64,000 nt of DNA from Paraglaciecola algarum (GTDB lineage Bacteria; Pseudomonadota; Gammaproteobacteria; Enterobacterales; Alteromonadaceae), in NCBI RefSeq assembly GCF_021532655.1, contig NZ_JAKGAS010000001.1, forward strand, positions 496,001 through 560,000. The letters run 5' to 3'. Within the stretch, counting starts at the first letter, position 1; each line of letters opens with the position of its first letter. The notes beneath the pieces are model-generated. The model was given only the letters and a program-made list of their open reading frames with translations, had not been told where the DNA came from and did no database searches. This document shows positions 27,337 to 37,437 of the stretch, one piece after another. The position numbers and the translations under genes were made by a program.

Positions 27337-28293
27337 ATGAAGCAAAATAAATCATTGTCTCAAGATACCAAAGCCCAGTTAATGCGTTGGGCTACGTATG
27401 CTTCTTTTAGTGTGGCTTTGATATTAATTAGTAGCAAAATATGGGCTTGGTTGTTGTCGGATTCGGTGAGTTTGTTGGCAACTTTAGTGGACTCAAGTTT
27501 AGATTTAGTGGCATCTTTGATAAATCTGCTTGCTGTGCGTCATGCATTGTCTCCCGCAGATAAAGAGCATAGATTTGGCCATGGCAAAGCTGAGGCATTG
27601 GCAGGTATGGCCCAAGCTATGTTTATCGCCGGGTCGGCGGTATTTTTATTACTCGAATCGAGTCGTCGTATGTTAAACCCTGTGGCTGTTGAAGAAGTAG
27701 GGGTAGGTATGGCAGTAATGGTTTGGTCCATTATCTTAACCAGCTTTCTGATCGTGTTTCAAAGGTACGTATACAGTCAAACCGGATCTACAGCGATTAA
27801 GGCCGACAGTTTACATTACCAAACCGATATTCTTGTTAATGGCACTGTTTTACTCGCCTTATGGTTAGCGTCAACAGGGTGGTCAGGCTTTGATCCATTG
27901 TTTGCCATTTTGATTGCAATCTACATTTTGTATTCAGTTTGGGAGATTGTTACCGAGTCTTATGATCATTTGATGGATAAAGAAATGTCTAATAGCGATA
28001 GGCAACGAATTACAGCTGTTGTTAACGCCCATCCTGATACAAAAGGTATACATGATCTGCGCACGCGTTCGTCGGGTACCACTATCTTTATTCAGTTTCA
28101 TCTCGAACTAGCTGATGATTTAACTCTAATAAATGTCCACAAAATTTCTGATCAGATTGAAAAAAGTTTATTAGCAATTTTTCCAAGTAGTGAAATTATT
28201 ATCCATGAAGACCCTATAAGTGTCGCGATTAGAGAACAACAGCCGGAATTCGATGAATTGGCCCCATCCTCCAAAAATAGAAAAAGCCCCTAA
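27337..28293 (+). CDS. fieF: cation diffusion facilitator, FieF type
   Basis: A 318-residue inner-membrane proton-coupled exporter of divalent metals (Zn, Fe, Cd). It has six membrane helices. The transport-site ligands are present as DSSLD in helix 2 (LVDSSLDLVAS) and HYQTD in helix 5, and HRFGHGKAEALAGMAQA lies between helices 2 and 3, as in FieF/YiiP. The cytoplasmic C-terminal domain (residues about 210-295, HDLRTRSSGTTIFIQFHLEL) has the ferredoxin-like dimer fold. The protein is slightly longer than E. coli FieF (300). It converges with the cyclase gene, with a nine-base gap. The exact metal is not shown. Confidence 0.9.
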   Translation: MKQNKSLSQDTKAQLMRWATYASFSVALILISSKIWAWLLSDSVSLLATLVDSSLDLVASLINLLAVRHALSPADKEHRFGHGKAEALAGMAQAMFIAGSAVFLLLESSRRMLNPVAVEEVGVGMAVMVWSIILTSFLIVFQRYVYSQTGSTAIKADSLHYQTDILVNGTVLLALWLASTGWSGFDPLFAILIAIYILYSVWEIVTESYDHLMDKEMSNSDRQRITAVVNAHPDTKGIHDLRTRSSGTTIFIQFHLELADDLTLINVHKISDQIEKSLLAIFPSSEIIIHEDPISVAIREQQPEFDELAPSSKNRKSP

Positions 28294-28302
28294 TCTTTTG
28301 TG

Positions 28303-30237
28303 TTAATGACATATTTGATTTCTACCGGCTTGTTTTCCCTTGTATAGCGCGTCATCCGCTCTTTTAAATAGCTTATCAAAGCTTTCAGCAGGTTGAATTT
28401 GAGCCACACCTATAGTCACTGTGACTGTTATACCTAATGGTTGTCCTATGGGTTTGGCACTGATTTTATCTTTTAGTTTTTGGCCAATAGATAAAGCACC
28501 TTCTAGATCTGTACCAGGTAGTAATACAAGAAACTCTTCACCTCCCCACCTAGCCAGTTTGTCTTGCTCACGCATGGTTTGTTTAATTAAATCTGCGCCA
28601 GTCATTAACACTAGGTCGCCTACATCGTGGCCATAATTATCGTTAATCTGTTTAAAGTGGTCGTAATCCAAAATTAAGATACTAAAAGGTTCTTGCGTGC
28701 GGCGATATCTTTCAAATGCCGCCATAATATATTGTTGTATACCATGACGATTGTAAGCTTTAGTTAAAGGATCATTATTGGCTAAAGCTTTCAGTTCTTT
28801 ATTAGCTTTTTGAAGTTGTTGAGTTCTTTGTTCAACTTTTGTTTCTAGTAATCCACTGAGTAGCTCTAAATCAGCATTTCGTTCTTTTAGTTTTTCAGTT
28901 AGAGCAGCATTTTTATCGATGTAATTGTCAAATCGACCATTGGTCACAAAACTTTGGCAGACAATAAAACCTATTACACCTAAGCTAAAAAATCGTCCTG
29001 TACTAATTAGGTTATTCATATTTAAAATATCGTTAAATACAAAACCAAAGGCGATTATAGAGCCAAGTAACATAACCCCAGCGCCTCTTCGGTTGTTCTT
29101 CATTGCTAACCAAGTTCTTTGGAATATGTAAAACATAATCACCACAGCTAGCAGCTGAAATATAACCACAGACCCACCGAAATAACGAGTGGGGAAAACC
29201 AAAACAAAAATCGAAAATAAAGTACAAATTGAATACATTAAGATACAAAATTTACGGTGAAACTCCTTGGGGTAACACAAATGGAAAAAATATAGTCCAA
29301 CTGGAAAGCCTGCATAATAGCTAAAGAAGTTTAGCTTAGTGATTAGTACAAACCCGCCAGTAAGTGTTGATAATATAAAACTCATATGTTCTACGGTAAA
29401 CTCTCGAAGAAACAGCAAGATACATAAACATGCAAATACTAGAGGGATGTTATCCTTAGGTCGTAAAAAATATTGGATTAAAGAGTGAACAACAGTAATT
29501 AATAAGGTTCCAAGGATAAACATACTCAGAGCAACTTTATCTCTTTGTAGAGTATGTAAAGCGTGGATGTCACCAAGTACAATTGGTTTCCATAAACCGC
29601 CCCAACTTGAATGGTAATTAGACACCTGCAAGGTAATAGAAAAGTGTGTTAAACCATCAGGTATTTTGACAATAGTGGTGTGATAATTAGGCCTTGCACT
29701 TGATTCTATATCGCTTACTTGACCACCTGTGGCCATTAAATCCGAGTTAACAAATACTTTATAGGCACTTTCTATTGCAGGGATTTGTAATGCCAAATTA
29801 TTTGAATTGGTTTGTAAGCTAAGATCTAAATGATAAGTTGCATAACCTATGGCCTGATAGCTTTGTTTGTTACTTTGGGATTGCCAACCACCATTTGCTT
29901 GTACAAAGGAAGGAGACACTTTAGTAGATTTTATTTGTTCTGGATCTAAAAGCTGTTGCCAATAAAAAGCCCACTCTCCAGCTAACGCTAAGGTGTTTCT
30001 TGATGAAAAATCAGAATGCTTAATTGAGACTAAGCCATTTGAAGCCTGTATTTTACTAGGTTGCAAAGCAATACTAAAGTGATAAATAAGTGGAAAAAAT
30101 ATAAGAGAAGTTATAAAAAATAAGGTCACAGATAAAGATTTAGACCAAACATCTTTATATGATTGAAGCCGCCCTGACACAAAGCCCATAAGTTTTAACA
30201 CTACCAAATTTTCCTTAAGTTGGTTACTAGTATTCAC
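28303..30237 (-). CDS. 7TMR-DISM diguanylate cyclase (GGDEF)
   Basis: A 644-residue membrane enzyme that makes cyclic di-GMP. After a first membrane segment, the periplasmic 7TMR-DISM extracellular domain (residues about 60-210, GEWAFYWQQLLDPEQI, YATYHLDLSL) is a jelly-roll that often binds carbohydrate-like ligands. Seven membrane helices follow (about 225-420), then a coiled coil (residues about 440-490) and the GGDEF domain. The active-site loop is GGEEF at 565-569. The inhibitory I-site RxxD is present as REQD at 556-559, so product inhibition is expected. No EAL domain is present. Confidence 0.93.
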   Translation of the reverse strand: MNTSNQLKENLVVLKLMGFVSGRLQSYKDVWSKSLSVTLFFITSLIFFPLIYHFSIALQPSKIQASNGLVSIKHSDFSSRNTLALAGEWAFYWQQLLDPEQIKSTKVSPSFVQANGGWQSQSNKQSYQAIGYATYHLDLSLQTNSNNLALQIPAIESAYKVFVNSDLMATGGQVSDIESSARPNYHTTIVKIPDGLTHFSITLQVSNYHSSWGGLWKPIVLGDIHALHTLQRDKVALSMFILGTLLITVVHSLIQYFLRPKDNIPLVFACLCILLFLREFTVEHMSFILSTLTGGFVLITKLNFFSYYAGFPVGLYFFHLCYPKEFHRKFCILMYSICTLFSIFVLVFPTRYFGGSVVIFQLLAVVIMFYIFQRTWLAMKNNRRGAGVMLLGSIIAFGFVFNDILNMNNLISTGRFFSLGVIGFIVCQSFVTNGRFDNYIDKNAALTEKLKERNADLELLSGLLETKVEQRTQQLQKANKELKALANNDPLTKAYNRHGIQQYIMAAFERYRRTQEPFSILILDYDHFKQINDNYGHDVGDLVLMTGADLIKQTMREQDKLARWGGEEFLVLLPGTDLEGALSIGQKLKDKISAKPIGQPLGITVTVTIGVAQIQPAESFDKLFKRADDALYKGKQAGRNQICH

Positions 30238-30425
30238 TACTTGATGATCTATTCTAACAAGATGTTATTTTTTATGTGTGTAAAGATTCATTCTTTTTTT
30301 TATTTGGTATCAATATTAATACGCAATGGTTTGCTGAACTTCTGTGTTGTATTTCTACACAATCGACTTAGTATATAACTTGAACTTGTGATATCTAAAA
30401 ACTTAATAAAAATTGGATTTTAAAC

Positions 30426-31538
30426 ATGAATAATAATAAAAATAAGCAAACCAGCAGACGTAAATTTGTAAAAGCTGTCGGAGCAGGGGTGTTATCGATA
30501 GGCGCTAGCTCTTTCGCAACCAGCGTTATGGCCACAAAGCCAAAGGCCAAAAAGTTAGGTGTAGCCTTAGTTGGGTTAGGTAATTATTCAACGAATCAAC
30601 TTGCGCCCGCTCTACTCGAGTCAAAAAACGCCTATTTAGCGGGCATAGTGACAGGCACGCCAAGTAAAGAAAAGTTATGGGCAGATAAATACGATATTGC
30701 TAGAGCGCATATATATAACTATCAAAATTTCGATAAAATAATTTCAGACAAAAGCATTGATGTTGTTTATGTTGTATTACCAAATTCCATGCATAAAGAG
30801 TTTGTTATTCGTGCAGCCAAGGCCGGAAAACATGTGATTACCGAAAAGCCTATGGGTATGAATGCTGCTGAGTGTAAGGAGATGATCAACGCTTGTGATA
30901 AAGCTGGGGTTAAATTGTCAGTTGGTTACCGATTGCAATTTGAGCCCAACACTTTGCTCATAGAACAAGCTGGTCAAAGCTTACCTTTAGGGCCAATAAA
31001 CCATGTAAGATCGGATTTTTCTTTTACGATTGGTAATCCCAAACAATGGCGACTGAAAAAAGAGTTAGCTGGCGGAGGGCCAATTATGGATATTGGCATT
31101 TATTGTATTCAAGCCGCTAGATATGCCACAGGGCTAGAGCCTATTGCAGTGCGAGCGGTTGAATACAAAACTGATCCAATTAAATTTAACAGTGTGGAAG
31201 AAACCGTGATGTGGCAAATGGAATTTCCTGGCGGGCTGATCTCGAACCATACAACCTCTTACAATATGAAAGCCAATGAGCTATTTGTATCCTATCAAAA
31301 AGGTAAAGCCAGATTAGAGCCGGCTTATAGTTATGCTAATGTGGGAGGTATATTGGGTAAACAAAGATTACTGCCTCATGAGGTCAATCAGCAAGCTTTA
31401 CAGATCGATGATTTCATAGCATGTATAAGAGATAATAAAATCAGTAAAGTCTCTGGGGCAGAAGGTTTACAAGACATGAAAATTGTTGATGCTATGTATA
31501 AATCTATGGCTTTGGACGGAAAACGGGTTGTGGTTTAG
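30426..31538 (+). CDS. Gfo/Idh/MocA family oxidoreductase, Tat-exported
   Basis: A 370-residue NAD(P)-dependent oxidoreductase predicted to act in the periplasm. The N-terminus is a Tat signal (SRRKFVKAVGAGVLSIGASS, ending near SVMA). The Rossmann domain has VALVGLGNYSTNQLAPAL, and the family motif EKPMG occurs in HVITEKPMGMNAAEC. The substrate-binding half has GGGPIMDIGIYCIQAARYA. Periplasmic members such as glucose-fructose oxidoreductase carry their cofactor tightly bound through the Tat route. The substrate (a sugar or sugar alcohol) is not evident. It stands alone between opposite-strand genes. Confidence 0.88.
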   Translation: MNNNKNKQTSRRKFVKAVGAGVLSIGASSFATSVMATKPKAKKLGVALVGLGNYSTNQLAPALLESKNAYLAGIVTGTPSKEKLWADKYDIARAHIYNYQNFDKIISDKSIDVVYVVLPNSMHKEFVIRAAKAGKHVITEKPMGMNAAECKEMINACDKAGVKLSVGYRLQFEPNTLLIEQAGQSLPLGPINHVRSDFSFTIGNPKQWRLKKELAGGGPIMDIGIYCIQAARYATGLEPIAVRAVEYKTDPIKFNSVEETVMWQMEFPGGLISNHTTSYNMKANELFVSYQKGKARLEPAYSYANVGGILGKQRLLPHEVNQQALQIDDFIACIRDNKISKVSGAEGLQDMKIVDAMYKSMALDGKRVVV

Positions 31539-31662
31539 AGGGCAAAGATTAAATGCCCCTTGTTGTTTTTGAGTCGATAAGTTTATTGTGAAAAATAATT
31601 ACCAGTATTAATCAAGTTGGTGTTATGTGTGCCCTTGGATACTACAAGGGCATTGGCAAGGA

Positions 31663-32166
31663 TTATTTTAGAAATTTAGTGCGGTTATTGGTATCTCGGC
31701 TGTTTATGACAACTTTATCGTCTTTTGGCATAGTGGTTGTCTTTGCAAGTCTGTCATACAAAAGCACATTCACTGTGGCCGCTAGATTCATGCAGCCTAC
31801 AGTGGGAACATAAACTACATGATCACACTGATTGACAATTTCTTGGCTTAACGATCCATCTTCTGGGCCAAAAATATATAAGGCATGTTCTGGATGCTCA
31901 AACGTTGGTAAAGGGGTGGCCCCTTCAACTAACTCTATGCCTACTTTAACCAGTGTTTGCTCAGAAACAGGTGCAACAATATCGGCTACTTGGGTGAGCG
32001 GTATATTTAAATGCGCATTTTTAGTATCAGTAAAAAACGCACTTGCTCTTGCATACCTTTCACCTGAATAACGAATACTTTGTACTTGATAACAACCTGC
32101 AGCGCGCAAAATACTCCCCATATTTTGCGGACTCTTGGGATTCACTAAGGCTAAATGAGCTGACAA
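31663..32166 (-). CDS. SpoU/TrmH-family RNA methyltransferase
   Basis: A 167-residue SPOUT methyltransferase with a trefoil-knot fold, acting on tRNA or rRNA ribose with S-adenosylmethionine. Motif 1 is ALVNPKSPQNMGSILRAAGC, motif 2 YIFGPEDGSLSQEIVNQCD and motif 3 GCMNLAATVNVLLYDRL. It is of the minimal TrmL-like size and has no extra RNA-binding domain. It follows the aldo/keto reductase gene by two bases on the same strand, so they share a transcript. The exact RNA target is not determined. Confidence 0.85.
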   Translation of the reverse strand: MSAHLALVNPKSPQNMGSILRAAGCYQVQSIRYSGERYARASAFFTDTKNAHLNIPLTQVADIVAPVSEQTLVKVGIELVEGATPLPTFEHPEHALYIFGPEDGSLSQEIVNQCDHVVYVPTVGCMNLAATVNVLLYDRLAKTTTMPKDDKVVINSRDTNNRTKFLK

Positions 32167-32168
32167 GA

Positions 32169-33185
32169 TTAACCTTCCAAAATAGTATCTATGCTGTGTA
32201 ACTCCTGTTCAGTGAAATCAGCACAATTTAAAGCTGCCACACAGTCTTCTATTTGGCTGACTTTGCTTGCCCCAATGATTGCACTGGTCACCGCTTCATT
32301 ATTTAGCACCCAAGCCACTGCCATTTGAGCCAGAGTTTGACCTCGTTGCTCTGCAAGTTTGTTTAATTTAACAACCTTGGCAATTTTGTCTTTGCTGATC
32401 TGATCGGCATTTAAGTAGATTTGTTCACTTCGAGAGGCTCTTGAGCCTTCAGGAATGCCTTTAAGATATTTATTGGTTAAAAAGCCTTGCGCTAAAGGTG
32501 AAAACACAATTGAACCTAAACCTTCGTCTTTGAATACATCAGTCAAACCTTGTTCCATTTCGCGTTCAAACATACTGTATCTGTTTTGGTGGATTAACAA
32601 GGGGGTGCCTAATTCTTTCAGAATTCGAATTGCTTGTTTAGTGTGGATAGGCGAATAGTTGGAGATCCCAACATACAAAGCCCGGCCAGAACGAACTATA
32701 TAATCTAGAGCTTGCATAGTTTCTTCAATCGGTGTTTCTGGGTCGTAACAATGTGAATAAAACACATCGAAGTAATCTAGACCGGTACGCTTTAAACTTT
32801 GATCACAACTAGAGACTAAATATTTTCTGGATCCTCCTATACCATATGGACCAGCCCACATGTCGTATCCTGCTTTACTAGAAATCAACAATTCGTCGCG
32901 GTACGGTTTTAAACTCTTAGCCATTATTTGGCCAAAAGTGCTTTCAGCAGAGCCAAACGGAGGACCATAGTTGTTGGCTAAGTCAAAGTGGTTTATGCCT
33001 AGATCAAAGGCTCTGTGTAACATAGCTTGAGCATTCGATAATGAATCGACTGCGCCAAAGTTTTGCCATAACCCCAGCGACAAGGACGGAAGGCGTAATC
33101 CGCTATTTCCACATCTAGGATAAGACATATTTTGGTAACGTTCAGGATTGGCAATATATTGTGGATTCGGATCATTTTTTATCAT
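32169..33185 (-). CDS. aldo/keto reductase, YghZ (L-glyceraldehyde-3-phosphate reductase) type
   Basis: A 338-residue NADPH-dependent aldo/keto reductase. The catalytic residues are visible in the usual places: Asp and Tyr in HFDLANNYGPPFGSAE, Lys in LLISSKAGYDMW, and His in DVFYSHCYDPETP. GYDMWAGPYGIGGSRKYL is the signature of the YghZ/KCAB-like group, which reduces L-glyceraldehyde 3-phosphate and methylglyoxal. The length is close to E. coli YghZ (346). It is the first gene of a pair with the SpoU methyltransferase. Confidence 0.88.
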   Translation of the reverse strand: MIKNDPNPQYIANPERYQNMSYPRCGNSGLRLPSLSLGLWQNFGAVDSLSNAQAMLHRAFDLGINHFDLANNYGPPFGSAESTFGQIMAKSLKPYRDELLISSKAGYDMWAGPYGIGGSRKYLVSSCDQSLKRTGLDYFDVFYSHCYDPETPIEETMQALDYIVRSGRALYVGISNYSPIHTKQAIRILKELGTPLLIHQNRYSMFEREMEQGLTDVFKDEGLGSIVFSPLAQGFLTNKYLKGIPEGSRASRSEQIYLNADQISKDKIAKVVKLNKLAEQRGQTLAQMAVAWVLNNEAVTSAIIGASKVSQIEDCVAALNCADFTEQELHSIDTILEG

Positions 33186-33298
33186 TTAAGACACCAACTG
33201 GAAAATTTTCGACTAGCCTAAAGCAAAGCTAAGAAATTCTCAATTTTACTGGCTAAACAAATTAACAAAAATAACAATTACTTTTAAGGATTAGCGCT

Positions 33299-33697
33299 AT
33301 GCATTTTGATCACTTGCTACAATCTATTGATATGAATCACTGTCTGGATCAACAACAAAGACAAGCCATGTTTGATTTAGGGTTATTATTAGTTGCGGCA
33401 GATGGCGAAGTAAATCAACAAGAAACACAATTTATGCAAAATTGGTTGGCTTCGTTAGATTGGACTGCTGAGATAAGCAAACAAGATTATTATCGCGACA
33501 CCTTACTAAAATGTTATGCCTCAATTAAAACTAATAATTTTGATGAGTTTATTTTACACCGAGCCAGCTTATTGCTTGATACTGACATTAAACAGTAAGC
33601 TTTAAGGCTGGTGAATGAAGTTGCATTAGCTGACGGTGAGTTGGCACTAGTTGAACAAGAAGCAATCAATATATTAGCTGAAGCATTAAGTAAATAG
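33299..33697 (+). pseudogene. TerB-like protein gene interrupted by an in-frame TAA
   Basis: The first frame encodes 99 residues (FDLGLLLVAADGEVNQQETQ near residues 27-46 is the TerB-like helical and metal-binding motif) and stops at TAA 33596-33598. The same frame continues for 32 codons with a second motif of the same kind, ALRLVNEVALADGELALVEQ, to TAG at 33697. So the ancestral protein was about 132 residues. The second half has no start codon near the break. Either the strain has a nonsense mutation, the stop is read through, or it is a sequencing error. The TerB/DjlA-like acidic helical domain has no established activity. Confidence 0.7.
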
Positions 33698-33730
33698 GTT
33701 TTTATCCAGTTTTAACATCGACAATTATAT

Positions 33731-35395
33731 TCACATTTTTGATGTGATCGGTTCGAATTCCCACTGATGCCCCTGAAATGCAACTTTTGAGCGGTCATAT
33801 TCTCTGTCGGCTCGCCATGTACGGTTGTTTAATTTTAATGTAACGCCTGGGTAAATCTTTTTATTTGCGACCATTTGTAAATTAGCTTGGTAGGTTTCTT
33901 TAGATTGCTGCATTTCCTTCGCTTTAACATGTAGCCATTGTAATAATTGGCTTTCTCCTTGGAATAATTGATTCGCTTCGTCGACTCGGTGCTGCATTTC
34001 TTTAGGCACATATTTGGAGTTAATAATATTCATACGCTCCATATGTCTATAGTTGTTGTCCGATATTTGTTTGACTAAGTCATCAAGGGTGTCTTTTCTC
34101 TCTAATAAATTATTAAAACCTTCACTGAAATCAATATTGAGACTACTGCCGGAAACTGCTCCGATAGTACCCGCACTAAATTGCTCATAACATTTTATTG
34201 AACAAGCAAAAATATTACCATTGGGTTTGTCTACGGCGCCTACAGTTACTTTACCTTTTGACTCAATGCGGCTATAGGCTAATTGGCGACCAATACTGAC
34301 ATTACCATTACATTTTATGTCTAAACCTTGGCCATGTTGAATGTGAATACTGCCTTGTGACACTAAGGTTGTACTATATTCTGTCAAAGCATCATTTACT
34401 TTGCCCATTGCACCTTCGGTGATAATAATATCGCCACCGGCTTGAATATAAGCTGATTCAACAAATCCATTTATGGTGATGTCACCACTAGCAATGATCC
34501 GCATGTTTTCAGTGACATCGCCGTTAACTAAAACGGCGCCGTCATATTCCACATTGCCTGTTCCTACGTTCACGCCTTTACAGGTAAAAGTATCATCCAC
34601 CCACATTTTTTGTTGTTTAAATTTGGGCATACCAGAAATATCTGCAATTAACAGGTTTTCGTCGTGGTCACTAATTACAGTGCCGTCACCAGGTTTAAAT
34701 TTTAGCCATTCGCCTGGTTTGGGGACTATAGTATCGCCAGTTACCGTATAACCCGCTCGGCCTTCGGTTGGGGGTAAACGGCGTAATAACTCATCCCCTT
34801 TTTTAACACAAATAATCGCCCCTAAATTGCGCATGTCTACTCGTTCATTTCCCTTAGTTTGGGGGGCAAGGATCCGTTCTAATGCATTTTGAACTAATGG
34901 CTGAAGTTTAGATGGTTTGCCCGCTCTAGGAGGTAGACCTTTGGCAATGGTATCCTCAAACGTTTCGCCTGACTGACCTTCTTGAACTTGTTTAGACAAT
35001 TGTGCTAAACGTTTTGTACTTATCCCTCGTTTAACGCCTACTTTAGCCAGTTCTGCCTTAATTTCCTGTAAGCTAGGGATTTTGCCAGCGTAACCACAGG
35101 TTAAGCTAACTATGGCTGAAAGTTGTCCTTCTACGATTGTGCACTTGATGCTGGTGTCTCGGCGCTCGCCAACTCGTTGCGAAATCGGTGCTCGGTTATT
35201 GTCGGCTGTGGCGTTTTTAAAACTACTTATTAATTCGATAACATTTTCATCAAAGATAAAAAACTTTGCATAGTTACTTTCTTTAATTAAATGAAATACA
35301 GTTTTGGCATCTATTGGCTTTTGTAATTTTTCTGGCTCAATAGTAATATCCAAATAGGTATTGGTTTTGTCGACTTCTAAGGTTATTCCGAGCAT
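33731..35395 (-). CDS. FapA family protein (DUF342)
   Basis: A 554-residue cytoplasmic protein of the FapA/DUF342 family, linked in Vibrio to control of flagellar assembly and polar targeting. An N-terminal helical domain precedes the DUF342 core (residues about 160-420: RRLPPTEGRAGYTVTGD, then a right-handed beta-helix with ITINGFVESAYIQAGGDII and SIHIQHGQGLDIKCNGNVSI). A coiled coil lies at about 425-510. The C-terminus (RDRAFQGHQWEFEP-like) is short. No flagellar genes surround it in this window, so the role is inferred from family only. Confidence 0.82.
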   Translation of the reverse strand: MLGITLEVDKTNTYLDITIEPEKLQKPIDAKTVFHLIKESNYAKFFIFDENVIELISSFKNATADNNRAPISQRVGERRDTSIKCTIVEGQLSAIVSLTCGYAGKIPSLQEIKAELAKVGVKRGISTKRLAQLSKQVQEGQSGETFEDTIAKGLPPRAGKPSKLQPLVQNALERILAPQTKGNERVDMRNLGAIICVKKGDELLRRLPPTEGRAGYTVTGDTIVPKPGEWLKFKPGDGTVISDHDENLLIADISGMPKFKQQKMWVDDTFTCKGVNVGTGNVEYDGAVLVNGDVTENMRIIASGDITINGFVESAYIQAGGDIIITEGAMGKVNDALTEYSTTLVSQGSIHIQHGQGLDIKCNGNVSIGRQLAYSRIESKGKVTVGAVDKPNGNIFACSIKCYEQFSAGTIGAVSGSSLNIDFSEGFNNLLERKDTLDDLVKQISDNNYRHMERMNIINSKYVPKEMQHRVDEANQLFQGESQLLQWLHVKAKEMQQSKETYQANLQMVANKKIYPGVTLKLNNRTWRADREYDRSKVAFQGHQWEFEPITSKM

Positions 35396-35516
35396 TTAAT
35401 CGCCTATTTTATTCTTTATAATGAGATATACAGCTTTCGTCATTTAGTCAGTTATGTATCGGCTTATTGACAATATATATTAGTTGAATAAGGTTTTTAA
35501 TACCTGTTATCTAATT

Positions 35517-36956
35517 TTAAAGGTTATTTGCATAGTTATAGAGTGCCTTGAGAATATTTAACTTTTCTGGATGATTGGCATATTCATTACTCAAATGTTC
35601 GATTTGCTGCAAAAACTCGGGCAAATTCATGCTCGCATTTGATGATTCGTCAGTTAATTTAACCTGCCTATAGCGTTGCCACTTTTCGGTTTCGGCTTGA
35701 CTTAGGGATTGAGGGAAGTTCCTAGCTCTGTATCTAAACAATAACGTGTGTAGTCGCTCATCTTCGAAAGGTAAAGTTAACTCAGTCAATGCTTGTAAAT
35801 CTGCATGCACTACTTTATCCATTAAATATTTATCAGCAGAAGAAAAGAATCCACCTGAATATAACGCATGGTCGGCGTCAAGTGGGAGTCTGTCTTCGCT
35901 TTCAATATAAACCTGCTGTAATTTGGCAAGTAAGGATGGTTGCTCTTTAATTTTCTGCAGGTTTTCTAAACACTCTGCTCGATTGATGCTTAACCTCTGA
36001 GCATTTTCTGCAGTAAGTGTTTTTGCAGGAGCCAATACTGGACACTTATTTACATGTATCAGTTTAATTGGAAGTCTTTGTTCACCATCTTCCAACATGT
36101 TTGTTGGAGTGTATAACTTTTCTTTAATCTGCTCTGAACTTAACTTATACAAGGGGGAGGGATCGTTGGCCAAATTTAGTACAATCACCGCGTTTTTATT
36201 AGTTGGGTGAAAACCAATAGGAACAATCCAAGTACAACAGCCATGTTCAGCTGATATTTTTGATGATACATGCACCAAAGGCACCAGTTGTTCGCAATCA
36301 ATCATCTCCAGCACTTTCTTTTTGTTCCTAAGTTGAAACACATAATCATATAACTTAGGCTGGGTTTGCTTGATAAGCTTAGCTATGGCTATGGTGGCGT
36401 ATACGTCAGACATCGCATCGTGGGCATCTTGATGTTCTATGTCATTGGCTTGGGTTAAATCTTCCAATTTAAAGCTTGGCGTGCCACTTTCTTTTTTGGG
36501 CCACTCAATACCATCTGGTCTCAAAGCATAACAGGCTCTAGCTAGATCAATAATGTCCCAACGACTATTGCCGTTTTGCCATTCACGAGCATAAGGGTCA
36601 TAAAAATTACGGTACAAGGTATAGCGAGTGATTTCGTCATCGAATCGAATATTGTTATAGCCGGCAACACAGGTTTGAGGTTTGGCAAATTCAGCATGAA
36701 TTTGCGCAATAAACTCTCTTTCAATCAAGCCACTATTTAGGGTTTTCTGAGGGGTAATACCCGTAATTAGGCAAGCCATTGGGTTGGGTAAACAGTCATT
36801 GGGTATTTGACAGTAAAGCATTAACGGCTCGCTAATAATATTTAAATCAAGATCCGTTCTGATCCCAGCAAACTGACAAGGGAAATCCTTTTGTGGGTTA
36901 GCTCCCCAAGTTTCATAATCGTGCCAGTAGATGCTAGGTGAATGTTGGTTTGTCAT
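35517..36956 (-). CDS. sbcB: exodeoxyribonuclease I
   Basis: A 479-residue 3'-5' exonuclease of single-stranded DNA used in recombination and mismatch repair. The DEDDh motifs are present: ExoI at IYWHDYETWGANPQKDFPCQFA, ExoII around CVAGYNNIRFDDEITRYTLY, and ExoIII in IEHQDAHDAMSDVYATIAIAK. The SH3-like and helical C-terminal domains follow (LLFRYRARNFPQSLSQAE). The length matches E. coli ExoI (475). It is transcribed alone, away from the ebo cluster. Confidence 0.96.
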   Translation of the reverse strand: MTNQHSPSIYWHDYETWGANPQKDFPCQFAGIRTDLDLNIISEPLMLYCQIPNDCLPNPMACLITGITPQKTLNSGLIEREFIAQIHAEFAKPQTCVAGYNNIRFDDEITRYTLYRNFYDPYAREWQNGNSRWDIIDLARACYALRPDGIEWPKKESGTPSFKLEDLTQANDIEHQDAHDAMSDVYATIAIAKLIKQTQPKLYDYVFQLRNKKKVLEMIDCEQLVPLVHVSSKISAEHGCCTWIVPIGFHPTNKNAVIVLNLANDPSPLYKLSSEQIKEKLYTPTNMLEDGEQRLPIKLIHVNKCPVLAPAKTLTAENAQRLSINRAECLENLQKIKEQPSLLAKLQQVYIESEDRLPLDADHALYSGGFFSSADKYLMDKVVHADLQALTELTLPFEDERLHTLLFRYRARNFPQSLSQAETEKWQRYRQVKLTDESSNASMNLPEFLQQIEHLSNEYANHPEKLNILKALYNYANNL

Positions 36957-37437
36957 GTGGTTTTCTGCTTAACTACTTAGCTGTATTTATAAAAACACAA
37001 CTCGAAATATATAAATGTTAATTTATATTACATTATCTTAAAATTGAATGGGGGGTAAATAGTTTATCTAATTCAATTAATCACTTTTATGGTTTGTTTG
37101 ACATTACTAGTGATTGCAGGTGGTTGACACATTTGGTTAACATTTTTTTGTATTCAGGTTATGAAATTTTAGGTAATATTAAGACTTGTAGTAAATTTTG
37201 GTAATCTATCAGTTTTATCAGTTACTCCGCGATACCAATTCAAGTTAAACTTTGTAAGGCCTACTCGAAAACGAACTTGGGCGTTAGTTGATATGTGATA
37301 TATGCCAATTATTTAATTGTAATCATATAATCTAGTGGGAACTGTTTAATACCTAATGGCTGTATTGGTATTAAGTTGATTTGCAGCCGTTATTAAGGTT
37401 AGTAGTCATGTATTCACAATCTAGGTCTTCTTAAGTT
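36957..37437. other. 480-bp gap between sbcB and the ebo cluster
   Basis: The region is AT-rich without an ORF. A possible sigma-70 promoter for the ebo cluster is TTGACA (37124-37129), an 18-base spacer and TTGTAT (37148-37153), which leaves a leader of about 280 bases. No clear hairpin, riboswitch or repeat was seen. Confidence 0.4.

Noticed and set aside
31630-31652. TGCCCTTG/CAAGGGCA hairpin as terminator for the SpoU gene
   Set aside because: The stem is good but no T-run follows on either strand, so a terminator call is not supported.
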